64,000 nucleotides of DNA from Gnetum montanum. Its lineage: Eukaryota; Streptophyta; Gnetopsida; Gnetales; Gnetaceae. A program made the translations under genes and the position numbers. Positions 1 through 13,400 of the stretch are shown here, in pieces (within the stretch, counting starts at the first letter, position 1; the number at the start of each line of letters is the position of its first letter). The DNA lies in the NCBI GenBank assembly GCA_015680685.1, contig MNCI01009176.1, positions 186,001-250,000 of the forward strand. Reading direction: 5' to 3'. The notes beneath the pieces were generated by a model. The model was not told the origin of the DNA. It did no database searches and worked only from the letters and a program-made list of their open reading frames with translations.

Positions 1-780
1 CTTTCCCACTTTCCCTACATGACTACCCTGATACTCCCAAGCACAGAAAAATGACATTTGAGTAACCACTGGACAATGACTCGGCTAGTAATCTACCCAA
101 GAACCATGCTAGGAGTTGTCGAAAGTGTTCGGGATGAGCAAACATGTTCAACAAGTTTTCTAGCATAGAAATCTACTACGCTATGCTACGCTGCGTAGTG
201 TAACAAGCCTCGAAGAGATCAACCAAGCATCCAAGATGTAAGTTGATGGGAAGTTGGTCTTCCAAAGCATTTTCCCATGTTACAACTATCAAGAAAACTT
301 GCTCCACCAACATAGGGTGCTATGCTATGCAGCGTAGCAGACAAAGTGCACAAAGGCCCCTCCTTTGCCAAGTGACTCCAATAAGAAGATTGCACTTGGC
401 AATACTTTGACCTCTAAAACTGGTTGTCCCACTTAGCCCTCAGGCCTAAAGCAAGGTTTCTTGGTAGAAAATGGTAGATTGAACAAGGAAGCATGATACA
501 CTGGCTACTACGCTGTGCTATGCCACATAGCATAGCATAGCATAGCAATGATGCAAAAATGACAGAAATGTTCCAAAGATGAATTTAGCAAGTCCAAAGG
601 ATTTCTGGCATGGAGGAAAAAAGTTGCAGTTGTATGCCTAACCAAGCCTCACACAAATGCTCTCAACTCCTACGCAAGTTTTCTGTCAACACCAATGGCT
701 ATGCTACGTAGCATAGCATAGTGTAGCGAGTAGTTACTTACACTATGCCAATGTGCTAAATAGCATGGGTAGTGCAACAC
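1..780. repeat. Remnant of a ~193-bp repeat array with palindromic words (array A0)
   Basis: Palindromic clusters built from GCTATGCTACG and its complement CGTAGCATAGC recur near 170-200, 305-330, 505-545 and 698-727. The last three are spaced about 194 and 193 bp apart, and sequence between the words is only loosely alike. The period matches the three longer arrays in this window, so this is probably the end of the same kind of Tat-element array or of repeats in an LTR U3. No coding potential is visible. The array runs off the left edge. Confidence 0.55.
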
Positions 781-1700
781 TGACATGGAGGCATCAATAC
801 ATCTTTGGTTAGCTCTATAACTTGTTGGCAATGATTATTCTCATCCTGATATCTCTTTGGCAGAAAAAATCAGCAAGTTTGCTTGATTTTGCATACCCCT
901 GGTCAATCCCCAAAAATTGTTCCTATGCTTGACCCTGCTTGCAAGAGTAGGGAAGACATAGTCCTAGAGCATAGGATCCATTTTTCTTGCATTGTTGGCA
1001 CACTGGATTTTGGCACATGCAATTTTAGCAGTATGGTCACAGTATAACAAAGTTCACCTCCAGCATCACACACCTACATAGTATAACCATGTTTGCACCT
1101 TGTGGGGCCTAGGACACATGGCATCTAGACCACCTTTTTCTCTTGATCCTATCCCTATAAATACCTCGATAAAAAATGCTCAAAAGGGGGGCTGGGTGGT
1201 GATTGGATTTTAAGTTGGCTTTCGAAGAGCATAGTCAACAATTTTTAGCACTCTAGTTGGCTTTGAGTTTGCTGGTTGGCTCTACAGTTTAGAGATCTAT
1301 GACCATACAGCTCTATGTAAGTTGTGCCTCTTCCATGTTGCGTGTTCTGTTGTACACCTTTTAGCAAAGCAAAGGATCAAACTTGTGATCTTAGGGCCAT
1401 GCACTTTCTCACCCAAGTCTGTTTTGCTATTTGCTTACTATCATTGTTGTTTTGCACTATTTTCACTACTTTACATTTATTGATCGTCGATTTACTTCAC
1501 GTGCCTTGCTTCCAAAACAAGCATTTACGAAAGGTTAAGATACACTAATTAAGTCCCTGTTTGATCAACCAGACCATTCAGGGCACCCCACTTCCGTTTC
1601 TCTCTAGCATGGCCCTCGCACGGATCCGAGGCTAAACTGTTCACCCAGAAACCTCTCGGTGTTCTAGCCACCGACGTTTTCGATCATAATAGTTGGGGTA
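781..1700 (+). repeat. LTR-like segment of a second Tat-type element (U3 end, R, U5)
   Basis: A TATA-like box (TATAAATAC) lies at 1156-1164. Around 1550-1600 a stretch resembles the LTR ends at 2655-2700 and 51215-51260 (AAGTCCCT followed by a GATC / CCA / CATTCAGGGCACC pattern). It is followed at about 1640-1690 by a CpG-rich leader unlike its AT-rich, CpG-poor surroundings. I read it as the 3' part of an LTR plus leader from a different, perhaps younger, Tat-type copy joined to P1. The 74-codon frame at 1324-1548 is an accidental ORF in LTR sequence. Boundaries are approximate. Confidence 0.4.
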
Positions 1701-2805
1701 TTCTATTTTGAAATTGGTAGCATTTTCCATTTTCCCAACAATGGTTAGTGCAGTCACCCCAATTCATCAATAGTTGCAACAAAATCAACATAGACAACAT
1801 ATTTTGTGGTTTCTAGCATTTCCCATAGTTTTGGCAATGCCAACATTTTTCACATTTTCCAAAGTTTCCCAACAACTTCAATGTAGTCCATCAAGACTAG
1901 CATAGGGAGGATGGTGTTAACGTAGTCACAAAAGTACATTTACTATTTATAGTATACAAATGGGTTTTGGTGGCTATAGTGCATCCAAAACTTACTATAA
2001 ATGCAAACTACATTGAAAGGTGTAACCATTGTAATCTACAAATTGATATCAATCTATTAGCAACCATGATAGTGATGTGTAGGTCCAAAAAATAGCAATT
2101 CCATACATATAAAACTCAAATGTAGATACCTTATTCTAGTTCCACCACTTCTTGACATAACAGCATCATAACCCATTCCATAGCCTAAAAGTAGTTTACA
2201 ACCAAGAGCCATTGCAAAATTTTAACCCCTTTGGTAGTAGAAACTGGTATCTACGTTAGGCATAGTGCCTCCCATGTAATAGCATTAGATCAAAGGTGGA
2301 ATACCAGTCCATGTCCCTATTGTTGATTCTTGTGTAAACTAGCATGGAGTTGCTAGAAACTAGAGCTAGGAAGTATCTGGATCATGGACTTTCAAGTGTG
2401 AATCATAGGCTCCAATAGACTTCAAGCTCCTTCAAGCAAGTTTGTGTGCACTTAGCACATAATCTGTACTTTTTGAACCTACTACTTTATTTTTCATTTC
2501 AATAAATTTGTAGTTCATTGTTGTGTAGATTTGAATTCATATTTTCATTTATGTATCTTTTTCCATTCTAGATCTACAATTCCATTTTTATTTTCATTTT
2601 TGTTTTCATTTTCATTTTCATTTTTATTTACATTTACATCACCATTTTAAGTTTTTGTAAGTTCTTAGGTGATTTGTTAGATCATCTAGGATGCCTTGGA
2701 TCTTGTTTCTGGAGGCTCTTGGGATTTTAGGCTAAAATTGTTCTAGCACTTGGGATACTTTGATTTCTATTTTTGCAAATGAATTTTCTAGGTCCAATAG
2801 TTTTC
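1701..2805 (+). repeat. 5' LTR remnant of Tat-type element P1
   Basis: From about 2390 the sequence is collinear with the LTR at 50980-51357: a T-rich stretch, then an AAGT..CTTAGGTGAT / CATC..GG..GCCTTGGAT block, then the conserved junction motif at 2806. The left boundary is not resolvable; 1701-2390 holds degenerate TAGTTG / CAACTA-type words and little else. No gene is visible. Confidence 0.45.
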
Positions 2806-2824
2806 TAGTGCTAGAAGGAGGGCC
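2806..2824 (+). other. Conserved LTR/leader junction motif, candidate primer-binding site (P1)
   Basis: TAGTGCTAGAAGGAGGGCC matches 51358-51376 at all but one position although the flanks have diverged strongly. It lies where the PBS of an LTR element is expected, just past the LTR and upstream of gag. I could not assign the complementary tRNA, so it may instead be another conserved leader element. Confidence 0.45.
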
Positions 2825-3581
2825 TTTGTCCAAATTCTTCACCATAAAAACCTTTTTCCATCTTTTTCCCAACACCAAGTCTATTATATTTCCAAATCTA
2901 AGACTTGCCAACATATTTTGTTGAAACCAATGTTTCTTTCCAAAACTCCTTTCCCACATACCTTAATGTAGCTTTGATAAAGTGAGTTGGGTGTTTCTAC
3001 TATACTTTCACAGCAGTTGCTGGTTTCCTTAAAACCAACATAGTTAATGTTAAATACCCATTTCCAAATATAAAACTAATTTCCATTTGATTGGAAAACC
3101 TTATTCTGCTCCAGAAGTCATATTTTGTTTTTGAATTCATATTTCATTCCAAAAGCCCCTTTTCATTTCAAAACCTAGTTTTCATAAAGGAAATCCAATT
3201 CCATTTAGAAAATCCATTTTTTTTGGAAAACCAAATTTGATTACTAGGAAAACATCTTTTTCTTCCATTTCCACAACTTAGCATAGTTGGTTGGCAAATC
3301 CCAGCACACCACTTTGCCAACCTGCAACGTAGACATAATTGGAGAACTAGTGTAGTTGGGAGTTGTCATCGTAAATCCTAGCTACTATGTAGTATTTCAT
3401 AACAACACTTTCCCACTACCTTTTTTTATTTTTGGTCAACTACATTAGTGGATTATCACACTTATTATGTTTTTACTAAAAATAGTAAAAAAAGGGCTAA
3501 AACTACATTTTCAACGTATCATTCAAGTAGTCTACCATTTTATCCTTTAACTTCATGAACAACATGTCTAGGTAGTAGGCC
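2825..3581. other. Gag leader of P1, no gene
   Basis: AT-rich 5' leader between the junction motif and the first gag codon. It contains many fragments shared with the 51377-52171 leader of P2 (repeated TTTTCCATTT runs and FPKPFSF-like noise in all frames). No feature is supported. Confidence 0.4.
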
Positions 3582-6500
3582 ATGAGGGTGTATGACCCCA
3601 AGGACCCTATTGTAGTGGAATGTAGGTTATCCTTAAGGCTTAGGGGGTAAAGTCCTAAGTTTTTAGTGATAAACAAAGATCATTATAACTTCATTTGCAC
3701 AAAAATTTAGGTTGACATGCTGATTTTGAGAATGGAAGCAAAAGCTAAATGGAAATATGAGCTTATCCACTGAGATGGAAAGGAGTACATCCCCTCTCTA
3801 TATGACATAATATCCCTAATGGAAACCTATGAAAGAAGCCTATCTCAACTACTTGAGATGGATAACAAGGATGGAAAAGCTAGCTTAGACCAACAACAAG
3901 TGGAAGAAGATGACTTCAAGGTAGAGTTCGAACATGAAAACATCATAAGTGGACTTTTCCAATAAGAAACTTCTAAAGCCATCTTGCCCACCTCCACCCC
4001 TTTTGCCTCTTCCATGGGATATGTCCCTCAACCTTCATCTTTCCCTTATCTAACCATGTTTGGGCCCAAGCCCATGACAACAATTCCCTAAACATAATTG
4101 GTGCCATAGTCGACTACCTTCCATTTCTTCATGTCATTTGCTACCCAACCTCGGTTAGTGTGACCATCATTGGTGGTGGTTAATACCACTAACCATCTAA
4201 TCATCTAGATGGGGCCCATCATGACACATCATGTAACCTAGAGTCACATACCTCTTTTCTCCCATTTGTGCTCCAAATACCATCACAAACATCTTTTTCT
4301 TTGTTTAGCCCACTAGTCACTATGATGACACAACCTCTCCCCTTGATGCAACAACTAATAGTGAGGCCATAGGTCTTCTAGTAGACACCTTAGCTCTTCA
4401 TGTAAACCCAAAAATTATAAGGACACCTCAAGGCCTAGATTAAGCATTTCGAATGATCTAGGAGCTAACAGAAGAGTTAAAGAGGCTCAAGACCTCTACT
4501 TCCTTGATCGTTAAGATCATGGAATTTTATTAGGACAATTACATTAGTTTTGTAGTCACACCTTTAAATATTTCCCCTAGTGTTCCCATTTCTCAATCTA
4601 GTTGGTACAATAGTGAGGGTGATCCTAACTCCCATCTTATAACCTTCTACTCCAAGTGCTTGTTATTATAAGCTTTGCCACATACAATAACTAGGATATT
4701 CCCTATGTTCCTTACATGAAAGGTCCTTGATTGGTATCACACCCTACTGAGAGGATCTATGTCCTCTCTAGAGGAATTTATTTTCCAATTCATTAATCAC
4801 TTCAAGTACAACTTGAAGCTTGACACCACCCTTAACTAGCTAATGAAGGTCAAGCAAGGACTCCTTGAACCATTGCACAAGATCATCCAATGATGGAATA
4901 GTTTTCTTAATGAGATACCAAAACCTATAGTTTAAACTCACCTTTTGACTATATTCAAGGGGATGGTTAATGATTTTATCAAGTCAAAACTATACTATCT
5001 CAACCCATGCTTACTAAGCCAGGGCTTCTTCTAGATCAAGAACATAGAGGATGTTGTGGAGGCTAGCTACGACCTTACCTTTGTGACATATAAAAACCAA
5101 CACATGCGAAAGGACAAGGAGAGTGATAGATAGAATAATGTGGTGGTGGAAACTATAGCCAAAGAAACTAAGACAACCAATCAAGGGCCAAGAACCAATT
5201 AGCTCAAAGCCCATACTAACAAACATAATAACCAGTCCTTAACATATGGATCTAGTACATCGATTTCCTCTAGATCCAACTTTGAGTGGAAAGATCAAGC
5301 AAAATACTCTAGGCTACCTCTAAAACCATTCAAACTATTAGACCAACTATTGAAGTGTTGAAGAATCCAATATAAGAAAATAACTGAAAATGCCCATAAG
5401 AGGCATGAGAGGCTATGTGAAATAGCTAAGGATCCCACACAAGCAACCAAGGATGACCCTCATGTGCCTAAGTATTTTAAACTTCACCAATTTTGCCACT
5501 ATCATTAGCTTCTAAGTTATGATACTGATTTCTACCTTGCAATGAAGGATGACCTACAAAAGATTATATATAAGGTTGAATTAGTGCTTGACACCTCTAA
5601 CCTAGTTAGGCATCAGAATTAGTTGATGCACATTTATAAAGACTCATTCAATGTTAACCATGACCTAAGGCCTTTGAGGGAACTATTTGTGATATGGATA
5701 CTCCCTCGCAATGAAAGGGGCCCTTTAGCTTCTACTAGCTCAAGGCCCTTCTTTGTTGTAAGTGTGCCATCACCAACACCTCCCAACAAGACTTTTGTCA
5801 TTAGGGTTCCTCCTCCACTTGCTACAATTGAATCCACTCATATAACTGAACAATCCTCCCAACCAACCGATAACAACAAAAATTCATCCACCAAGTAACA
5901 GAAGAAGCCTACATAGAAGGCTAAAACAAGAATGATAAGCAAGCTAGGTCATGGAAGGAAGTGGGTTCACCAAATTCCACTCCTATGTCATCTATTCCCA
6001 TGACCTCTATGACCTAGGCTACTACAACTAGTGAACCACTGGAAGATTTCAAACACTAAGAGAAGAAGGAAGAGGCTAGGCCACAACAACCTAAGCATAA
6101 AGTTTGCATTCTAGGGTGCATGAAGTCTAAAATAATAAGAATGGAAAACTTGCAACCAACAACAAAGACTTCCTCAACATGATGGAATAGGTCAAGCATT
6201 CTCCAAAATAATAAAATACAACCTTAAGCCTATATGATCTTGCATGACTTCTGCTGTGCACTATGAAGCACTAGCTAAGATGTTGACCTCCATCCCCTAT
6301 TAAGGACATTCCCACTGATGAAGAATCCATCCATGTAGTGATGGTATGTTCTTCACCTAGGGAAGCAAAATCAACATTACTAGTATTTTGTGATAGCAAA
6401 ATTAAGATAAATTTCTAGAATAGCAAAGTAACCAAGGCATCCTCTTCATAACTATAAGGGTAGAATAGTATAAAGTACATAGGGTGCATGTTGACAATGG

Positions 6501-7049
6501 GGCAACAAAAAATGTCATACCTTATACCATTGTTGAGCATTTGGACTCGATAGAACAAATGTAATACATGATGACTTCAGCCCTCAAATGCCTCAATGAA
6601 TTGTGGGTTGTCGTCAAAGGCTTCATCTCTTTAGATTTTATGGTAGGGGAGAAATTTCCCACAATTGCAATCTTATCCTGGGAAGGCCTTTGCTAGCTCA
6701 ATTATGAGTTGTGTCTTTGCCTATTCACCATAAGATTCACTTGCCTTATGAGGGAGTTGAAATAATCATTCATGAGGATAATGTAGTTCCCTTAGCAGTT
6801 AACAATATCAATGTAGAATAGGGGTTCGAAGTGAAGTTTCAAGAAGAAACTTCTAGTGTTAGCCACAAAATTGAAGAGCCCGAGGTAGCAAAAGAGGCCA
6901 ACACCAACAATGATGAACCCATTGATGCACCATGGGGTGAACTATCCTTTAACATTGTTTGTGAAGGGAATGGAGAATATAAGCTTGTGAAACATAGGTT
7001 GTATAGATTCCCTAATCTATCAAAGATTAGGAAACACTTGCACAAGTAA
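3582..7049 (+). pseudogene. Degraded gag-pro of Tat-type Ty3/gypsy element P1
   Basis: Capsid/nucleocapsid plus aspartic protease polyprotein, broken by many stops and frameshifts. The start ATG AGG at 3582 is shared with P2 (52172) and is followed by similar residues (VYDPKDP / LYGPKDP). A retrotransposon-gag-like block lies near 4700-5110 (SSLEEFIFQF, LMKVKQG). A degenerate zinc-knuckle-like region follows at about 5480-5620. The protease remnant reads VDNGATKNVI at about 6490, in place of the D-T/S-G-A active site, and ILGRPLL at about 6675, the family's C-terminal signature. The last frame (6831-7049) stays open to a stop at the same point as P2, after FPNLSKIRKHLHK. No reverse transcriptase follows. 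Best taken as a dead Tat gag-pro. Confidence 0.75.
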
Positions 7050-8165
7050 TGTATACTCCTAATCCTTCTTCCATATGCACCTATAGCCTAGTAGCCCTAT
7101 GTACACCTTAGCCATATTTGTCATTTTATTTGCTTTATGTTAAATTTAGATTTTCATACAACTTAAAGTTCACTTTTGTTTTGCATTTTTACTTTTAAAG
7201 CTTTTTCTTTTCTTTTTCTTAAAAAAAACATTATAAAAACTTTAACACTAGAAAATCCATAAAAATATTTTCTTATTTTTTTCCTTTACAAAAATGTAAT
7301 GGGTCACAATGGCCTTAACCTAGTAGCAACATCATATCCTAAAGGTTACCCTCATTTAGCATTTACTTTTAAAGCATTTTTCCTTTTGAAGCCTTTAAAC
7401 ATAAAAAACCATAAATATTTTAAAACCTAAAATTCCATAAAAATTGTAAAACATAAAATAGATTAAAATGCCTCTTTTCTTGTTGCTGTCCACTAAGGCC
7501 TTAAGTTGGTAAAAATGTGATGGCCTAGCATGGCCTAAAACTAGCAAACAATGTTATAAATTATTTATAATTTAGTATACAACCTTATCACCTAGCTTGT
7601 TTTACCTTTTCATTACATTATAACCATGTAAGCTATTCAATGTATCCTTAAACCATAGTTACAACATAAAACCAAAAAAGAAAAAAGAAAAAAGAAAAAA
7701 AAAACTATAATATGCATAAAATCGTAATGCTAGAATGATATAGCCAAAGCTAAAAATTAAAATGTTTACAACATAATTGCCATGCCCACATGGTGTGGTA
7801 AGAATGTTTAGACAATAAACCAAGAATAATAAAACTATCCACAACTAAATAATTGGCTAACATCAGCCATAATAACATCAACATTGAATATCATCAACAA
7901 GAATAACTGAAAATAAACAACTAAGGGCACTAGGAGCCAATTGGAGGAGGTGGTGGAGGATCATTTCCACTTTCATTGCTGGGGCAGCTAGTATCATCTA
8001 AAGCTTGTAGGATGACAACACAAGATCAATTATTAATCAACATACAACAAGATCAAGTTAGAACATAAATATATAACCAAAAATATAAAGTATCCAACAA
8101 CCTAGTAAACCAAATTAAACTAGAATAAACCATAGCAAAATAAAATAAACATACTTGAGAGGATT
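7050..8165. other. Spacer downstream of P1 gag-pro
   Basis: AT-rich noncoding DNA collinear with 55757-56700 after the P2 gag-pro. It has traces of the 29-bp minisatellite (GGCCTTAAGTTGGT and GGCCTAAAACTAGC near 7496 and 7540), an A-rich run at 7670-7705, and the shared GGAGG...TCATTTCCAC...GGGGC block near 7935-7990. The collinearity ends near 8165, where a reverse-oriented LTR begins. That makes this the probable insertion or rearrangement point of M1 into P1. No gene. Confidence 0.5.
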
Positions 8166-9900
8166 CCAAAGCAACATACTATAGCAACAGAAGATCTCAG
8201 TATTTGGAAAAAATCAAGAATTCTCATTCAAAGGTAATCTCAACCTTAAATTCCTTAGGGCCTCCGCAAGAAAAACAATATGATTTAGGGTGTCCTAGAT
8301 GGTCTAGTAGATCACCAAGGGACTTAGGGGGTGCAAAATAGGGGTGTAAAAAGTGTAAAAATATGTAGATCTATAAAATACTACACTATAAATATAACAA
8401 TTATATCTAAAATTGTACATAAATTGAAATCATAAATTTCATTAAATGATCAAGGAATGAGTTCAAAGATGTGTACAAAATTGATGAACAAGAGGGGGCA
8501 AAAAGGAGGTTCGCTTGGATAGGGGTTTAGAGTCCATTGAATCCATGATCAACTCCACGATCTGGTATCTTTCCCACTCTTGATGCTATCGAACCTCCTT
8601 TGTCATCACCTTAGATCTGCAAAGTTGGCTTCTGCTAGGGGGTATGGAAATGTGAAGAATTGGGGTCACCAAAGTATACGACACTAAGATTTGGAGATTC
8701 TAGGGGGGTAACATTAAGAACCAAATCTCATATATCCAAAAGGGGGATAACATGGAGGTAACACATTATAGAGGTTTCACACTGCTAGACACTAAGAAGA
8801 TATGTTTTTGCTAAGAAAGAAAAGGCTCTTGAATGCGAAAATTCCAAGGGTGCTAAAATGCAAAAGTGTGGAACCTAGCTAGCTTACCACCTACATGGGG
8901 TGTGTTAGTGAAGAGAAATGTATACCCCCCATAAAAACCATCAAATTTCCATTTTTAGCATTCCAAAAGGCATTTTTTACTCCCCCAAGTCAAAATATAG
9001 ATACAAGGTGACATTTTTCACTTGGGGAATGAGGCTTTGGTCACTTATGAAGCATTTTTCAGTCCCAAAAGTATGAAACATGTGAGATTTCGCCTTTATG
9101 GGTTACAACCTTCATGTTTACAATAAAATATCAAGTTTCATGGGATGGGATTACAAATGTTTTAACATGCAAATTTGGTAGTTTTTTATTGGCCCCTCTT
9201 TGTTGGTGTCTATAGGATTAACTCGAGAGGCACTAACAAAGAATACAAAACACCATTGTAGGTCCACCATCGATGTCCCATCTTTGAGCTTAATCTAGTC
9301 ATGTCAAACCATGTCGAAGAGTGCTTGTGATGATGGAGATTGTGCTATGATGGAGGAATGGTAGTGGTAATTAGGAAGATGGTTATGGAAGCTAACAATG
9401 TATTCCAAGTGTTGCCACCATGGCTATAGTGTTGTATTAACATATTTTAAAGTGTTGGTCGCTCATCAAATACATTTGAGAAACCAACCATTTCACTCCA
9501 AGAGTTCTTTGGCCATTGGGCTTTGAGGCTTCTTTTGCCATTTGGCTCCATGGCAATTTTCTTCCCATTTACTTTTTCTTATGGGGTGAAACCTTCATTG
9601 GGTTTCATTGCTAGGGTTAGTTTAACATAGTTTTCCCATTAAGTGAGTTGTGTTACACTCAATGGACTTGAGAGTTATCTAATTGAATGAGATGTGTTAT
9701 GCTTGATGGACTTAATGGTTTTTCCACTAAATGAATTGTGTTACATTCAAGTGGACTTGAGGATGGAATATCCTGAGGACATACCATATGGCTATAGCAC
9801 ATGAGTGGCAAACATGAGCTAACATTAGGCTAGGGGCTTGGTTCAAGGAGTAGTGCTAGAGGTAGGATGATGGTATAAGTCCTTTTGACATAGTAGTAAA
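8166..9900 (-). repeat. LTR of Tat-type element M1 (minus strand)
   Basis: Read on the minus strand, this is collinear with 49640-51300: a block near 9750-9640 matches 49840-49910 (GAATGTAACAC-type repeats), 9000-8910 matches 50110-50200 (ATGCCTTTTGG, TTTTATGGGG), and 8330-8250 matches the AAGTCCCT / GTGATCT / ACCATC block at 51220-51260. The conserved junction motif is missing at the U5 end near 8200. Exact termini were not found. A junction with P1 spacer lies near 8165. Confidence 0.5.
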
Positions 9901-10104
9901 AGCTCATTGAATCTTGCATATTGAGGTCACATGATGATCTATCGTTGTAAAGAGTTGCATCCTTGTGATGGCTTTAGGCTTCATCCTGCAAACATAACTC
10001 CAAGAGGATAAGAAAACCAAGCAAACAAAGCATGTTAAATCATTACAATGCATATATAGGCCACATGGAGAATAAAACAAAGACACCCAGGTCACCAATG
10101 TTTT

Positions 10105-10455
10105 CAGTTTAAAGCCATGATGGGCCATGGTATTAGTTTAAATCCCTAACAGGCTATGGTGCTAGTTTAAGATCATAGCAAACCATGATGCCAGTTTAGA
10201 ATCTCAGTGGACTATGATGTTGATTTAAAGTCTCAGTAGGTCATGATGTTAGCTTAAGGCATCAAAATACCATGGAACTAGTAGTTTTAGATCCTAGTAG
10301 GTTGTGTTGCTAGTTTATGGCCTCAATAGGCTGTGGTGTTAGTTTAAGGCCTTGATAGGCCATGTTACCAATTTAAGGCCTTGGCAGGCTATGGTGTTAT
10401 TAGGTTTAGGCCTTAGCAGCACATGATGCCCATTTAAGACCTCGATAGCCCATTC
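10105..10455. repeat. 29-bp minisatellite, about 12 degenerate units
   Basis: Units of 28-33 bp begin with TTTAAGGCC-like sequence and continue as CTTAGCAGGC, then CATGGTGTTAG; most are 29 bp. The array sits between the stop of M1 pol (10487) and its LTR. Related units occur at 14155-14215, 7490-7550 and 56030-56225, always in the same orientation relative to the element's sense strand. Confidence 0.7.
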
Positions 10456-10486
10456 TAGGGTAGGCTCTCTTATTGATGACCATTAG

Positions 10487-13400
10487 CTACATGTAATATG
10501 ACTTGAAATAGGAATGACTAACTAGATTGGCTAGCTCATTTCTGTTCATGTCAGCTACCTTGAATGCTCTGTTATCATAGGCTTTGGTGACTAGGAAGGG
10601 CCCTTCCCAATTAGCTAAGAATTTATCTGCATGCTCATGGATGGATTTGAGGACTAAGTCACCTTCATTGATCTTATATTTGGTCAAGTTATGGTGGTGT
10701 TTTCATTTTTTCCTCTCTTGATAATGTTTAATATGAGCAAAAACTTGCATATGTTGCTCCTCCACTGAGTCTAGGACCACCATCTACATCTCCTTATTTT
10801 TCTCATCATTGATGAATTCAGTCAAGGATACTTGAAGTGATGACACCTACAATTCAAGAGGTAAAAAAGCTTTAGAGCCATAAACTAGGTTATAAGGGAT
10901 TACTCTAGTTATCATGAAATAAGTTGTTCTATAGGCCCATAGTGCATGGACAAGCCACTCATGCCATTTATGCTTACTATTATTGAGCATCTTCTTTAGT
11001 AAGTTGATAATGGCTTTATTTCTTACTTCTACTTATTTGTTGTCCCAAGGATAATAAGGGGACAAGAAAGAATGCTTAATGCCTAGGTTGTGATAGAAAT
11101 CTTTCATTTCATGGCTACTAAATTGTGGTCCATTATCCATAACTATGATCATGGATATACCAAAATAGACTATAATATTATCTAAGATAAATTTGCAAAC
11201 TTGTTTGAATGTAGTCTTCCTCAAGGGAATAGCTCCAACCCACTTTGTAAAGTATTTGATTGTAATATTGATGAAGGTATGGCTTGTGGGAGACTTGGGT
11301 GCTATAGGTCCAATGATATCCAATCCCCATCATTAAAATGACCAGGTGATTTAAGTAGTATGTAACTCTATGAGCGATACATGTATGAGGTTACTATGTC
11401 ATTGGCACATGTCGCAACACTTAACCTTGTGCATGCAATCACTTTCCATATAGAGCTAGTAGTAACCTAATCGCCTAATCTTAGCAGCCATAGCTCTTGG
11501 TCCTATATGTCCTCCATAAACATCCTCATGAACCTCCTCTAGGACTATTCTAGCTTTGGTTTTACCAAAGTACTTTAGTAATATACCATCATAGGTTCGT
11601 TGAGATAATGTGTTATCACCTATGATGACATATTGCTTCAGTCTTTTCTATACAACATCCTTTTGGGTGGTAGTTAGGCCTTGCGAAGACTCAGCATGCA
11701 TAAGGTAAAATTTGATATCATCATAGCACTCTTTGAGAGGAGTAGTATGAATGATAGCTACAAAGGTATCTTTAGTGTTCTATATGATGGGAACAACATA
11801 GTCCAAGGTTAAAGTGTGTAATTTATTGAATACATCTGGCATCACACTAAGAGCTAATGTTGCAATTGTGTCAGCTATAGTGTTCTCGTTCTGGGATACA
11901 TGGTGGATACTAACATCTACAAAATATTGTAACAATTATTTTCCTAGGTCATAGTATGGTTGTAAATGTTTGGCTTTACATGCATAGACTTTTATTACTT
12001 GGTTAACCACAACTTGAGAATAACCTTTAATCACTAAGCATCAAATTTCTAGGTCATGAGCTACCATCATTCCCTTGATAAAATCCTCATACTTTGTTAT
12101 GTTGTTGGTACATAGGGACTCAAAACGATAGGTGACAGGTTGGATTTGACATATGGAAATGTTACGATAGTAGCAGCATTGGTCCCATGGGCAGTTGAAG
12201 CTCCGTCAAAGTGCATGACCACCTCATAACCCTTAGGTTCTTGGCTAATAGTATTAATATGCTTATCAAGGAACTCAAGATCTATGGTTGCTTGGTCATC
12301 AATAGGTAAAACTGTGAGTTGTATGGCTATAACTTGACCTTTCATTGATGATTGAGAGATGTAATAAAGATCAAACTCTATAGTTTTTTCTTTCTATTGG
12401 GCTATATAGCTACTCTCATAGATATTGGTTTTTATAGCTCTAAGCACATTATCTTTGCAAATGACATTGACTTGGTTCTCCATTTCTTCAATGAGAATAC
12501 TAATGCTAGACAATACTTCTCCACTTTAGTGTATCAAGTTTTATGGGAAACTAATGCATGACTAAGATAGGATATAGGCATTTCCTCTTCATAATCTCAT
12601 TTTTGACAAAGTAGAGAGGCAATGGATGTGTCAAAGATGGCCAAGTATATGTAAAAGGGTCTACCCTCTTATAGAGGATAGACTGTTAATAGTTGTGTCA
12701 ACTCTTGTTTAAGGTTTTCAAAGGCCTCTTGGCATTGAGCCATCCACTCATAGTGAATTCCTTTCTTAAATAAGTGTTACCTGAACTATAACTGATCCAT
12801 AAGCCTAGAAATAAACCTACAAATAAATTCTAATCTACCTTGTAATCCCTAAAGCTGCTTAAGGTAGGCAGGTGTTGCTATTTTGGATATGGCCTTAACC
12901 TTATTAGGATTGACACATATCCCTACTTCAAACACTATAAAGCCAAGCATCTTTTTGGTCTTGACACCAAATACATACTTCTTAGGATTGAGCCTAAGCT
13001 CATATTTGAGGCACCATTTAAGCACAAGATCTAGGTCATTAGCATGGTTACTAGCCTCCTTGGACTTAACAACTATGTTATCCACATAATCATCAAGCAA
13101 ACCTAGCATGTAATCACTAAAGATATAACTCATGGCTCATTGATAGGATGCTCTTGCATTCTTGAGGTAAAAATGCATCATAGTATAGCAAAAGGTTTCC
13201 CAATGGGTCATGAAGGTCATGCTAAGTTGGTGTTCTAGATTGATCCTAATTTGGTTGTATTCTAACAACCCATCCATAAAGAACAATAAGGCATGCCTAG
13301 TTGTGGTATCGATAAGCTGATTAATACTAGGCAATAGGAAGTCATCCTTGATAGATGCTTTATTTAGATCTCAAAAATTAATGTAAATATGGATACTACC

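Noticed and set aside
1324-1548. 74-codon frame, cysteine- and leucine-rich, membrane-like
   Set aside because: It lies between a TATA-like box and a U5-like block of an LTR; T-rich DNA gives hydrophobic frames by chance.
5634-5837. 67-codon frame opposite P1 gag
   Set aside because: Complement of a proline-rich gag linker; not conserved in the P2 counterpart.
10105-10455. Short-period repeat as a regulatory enhancer array
   Set aside because: It recurs at several places in decayed elements and has no link to a gene; a minisatellite is the simpler reading.
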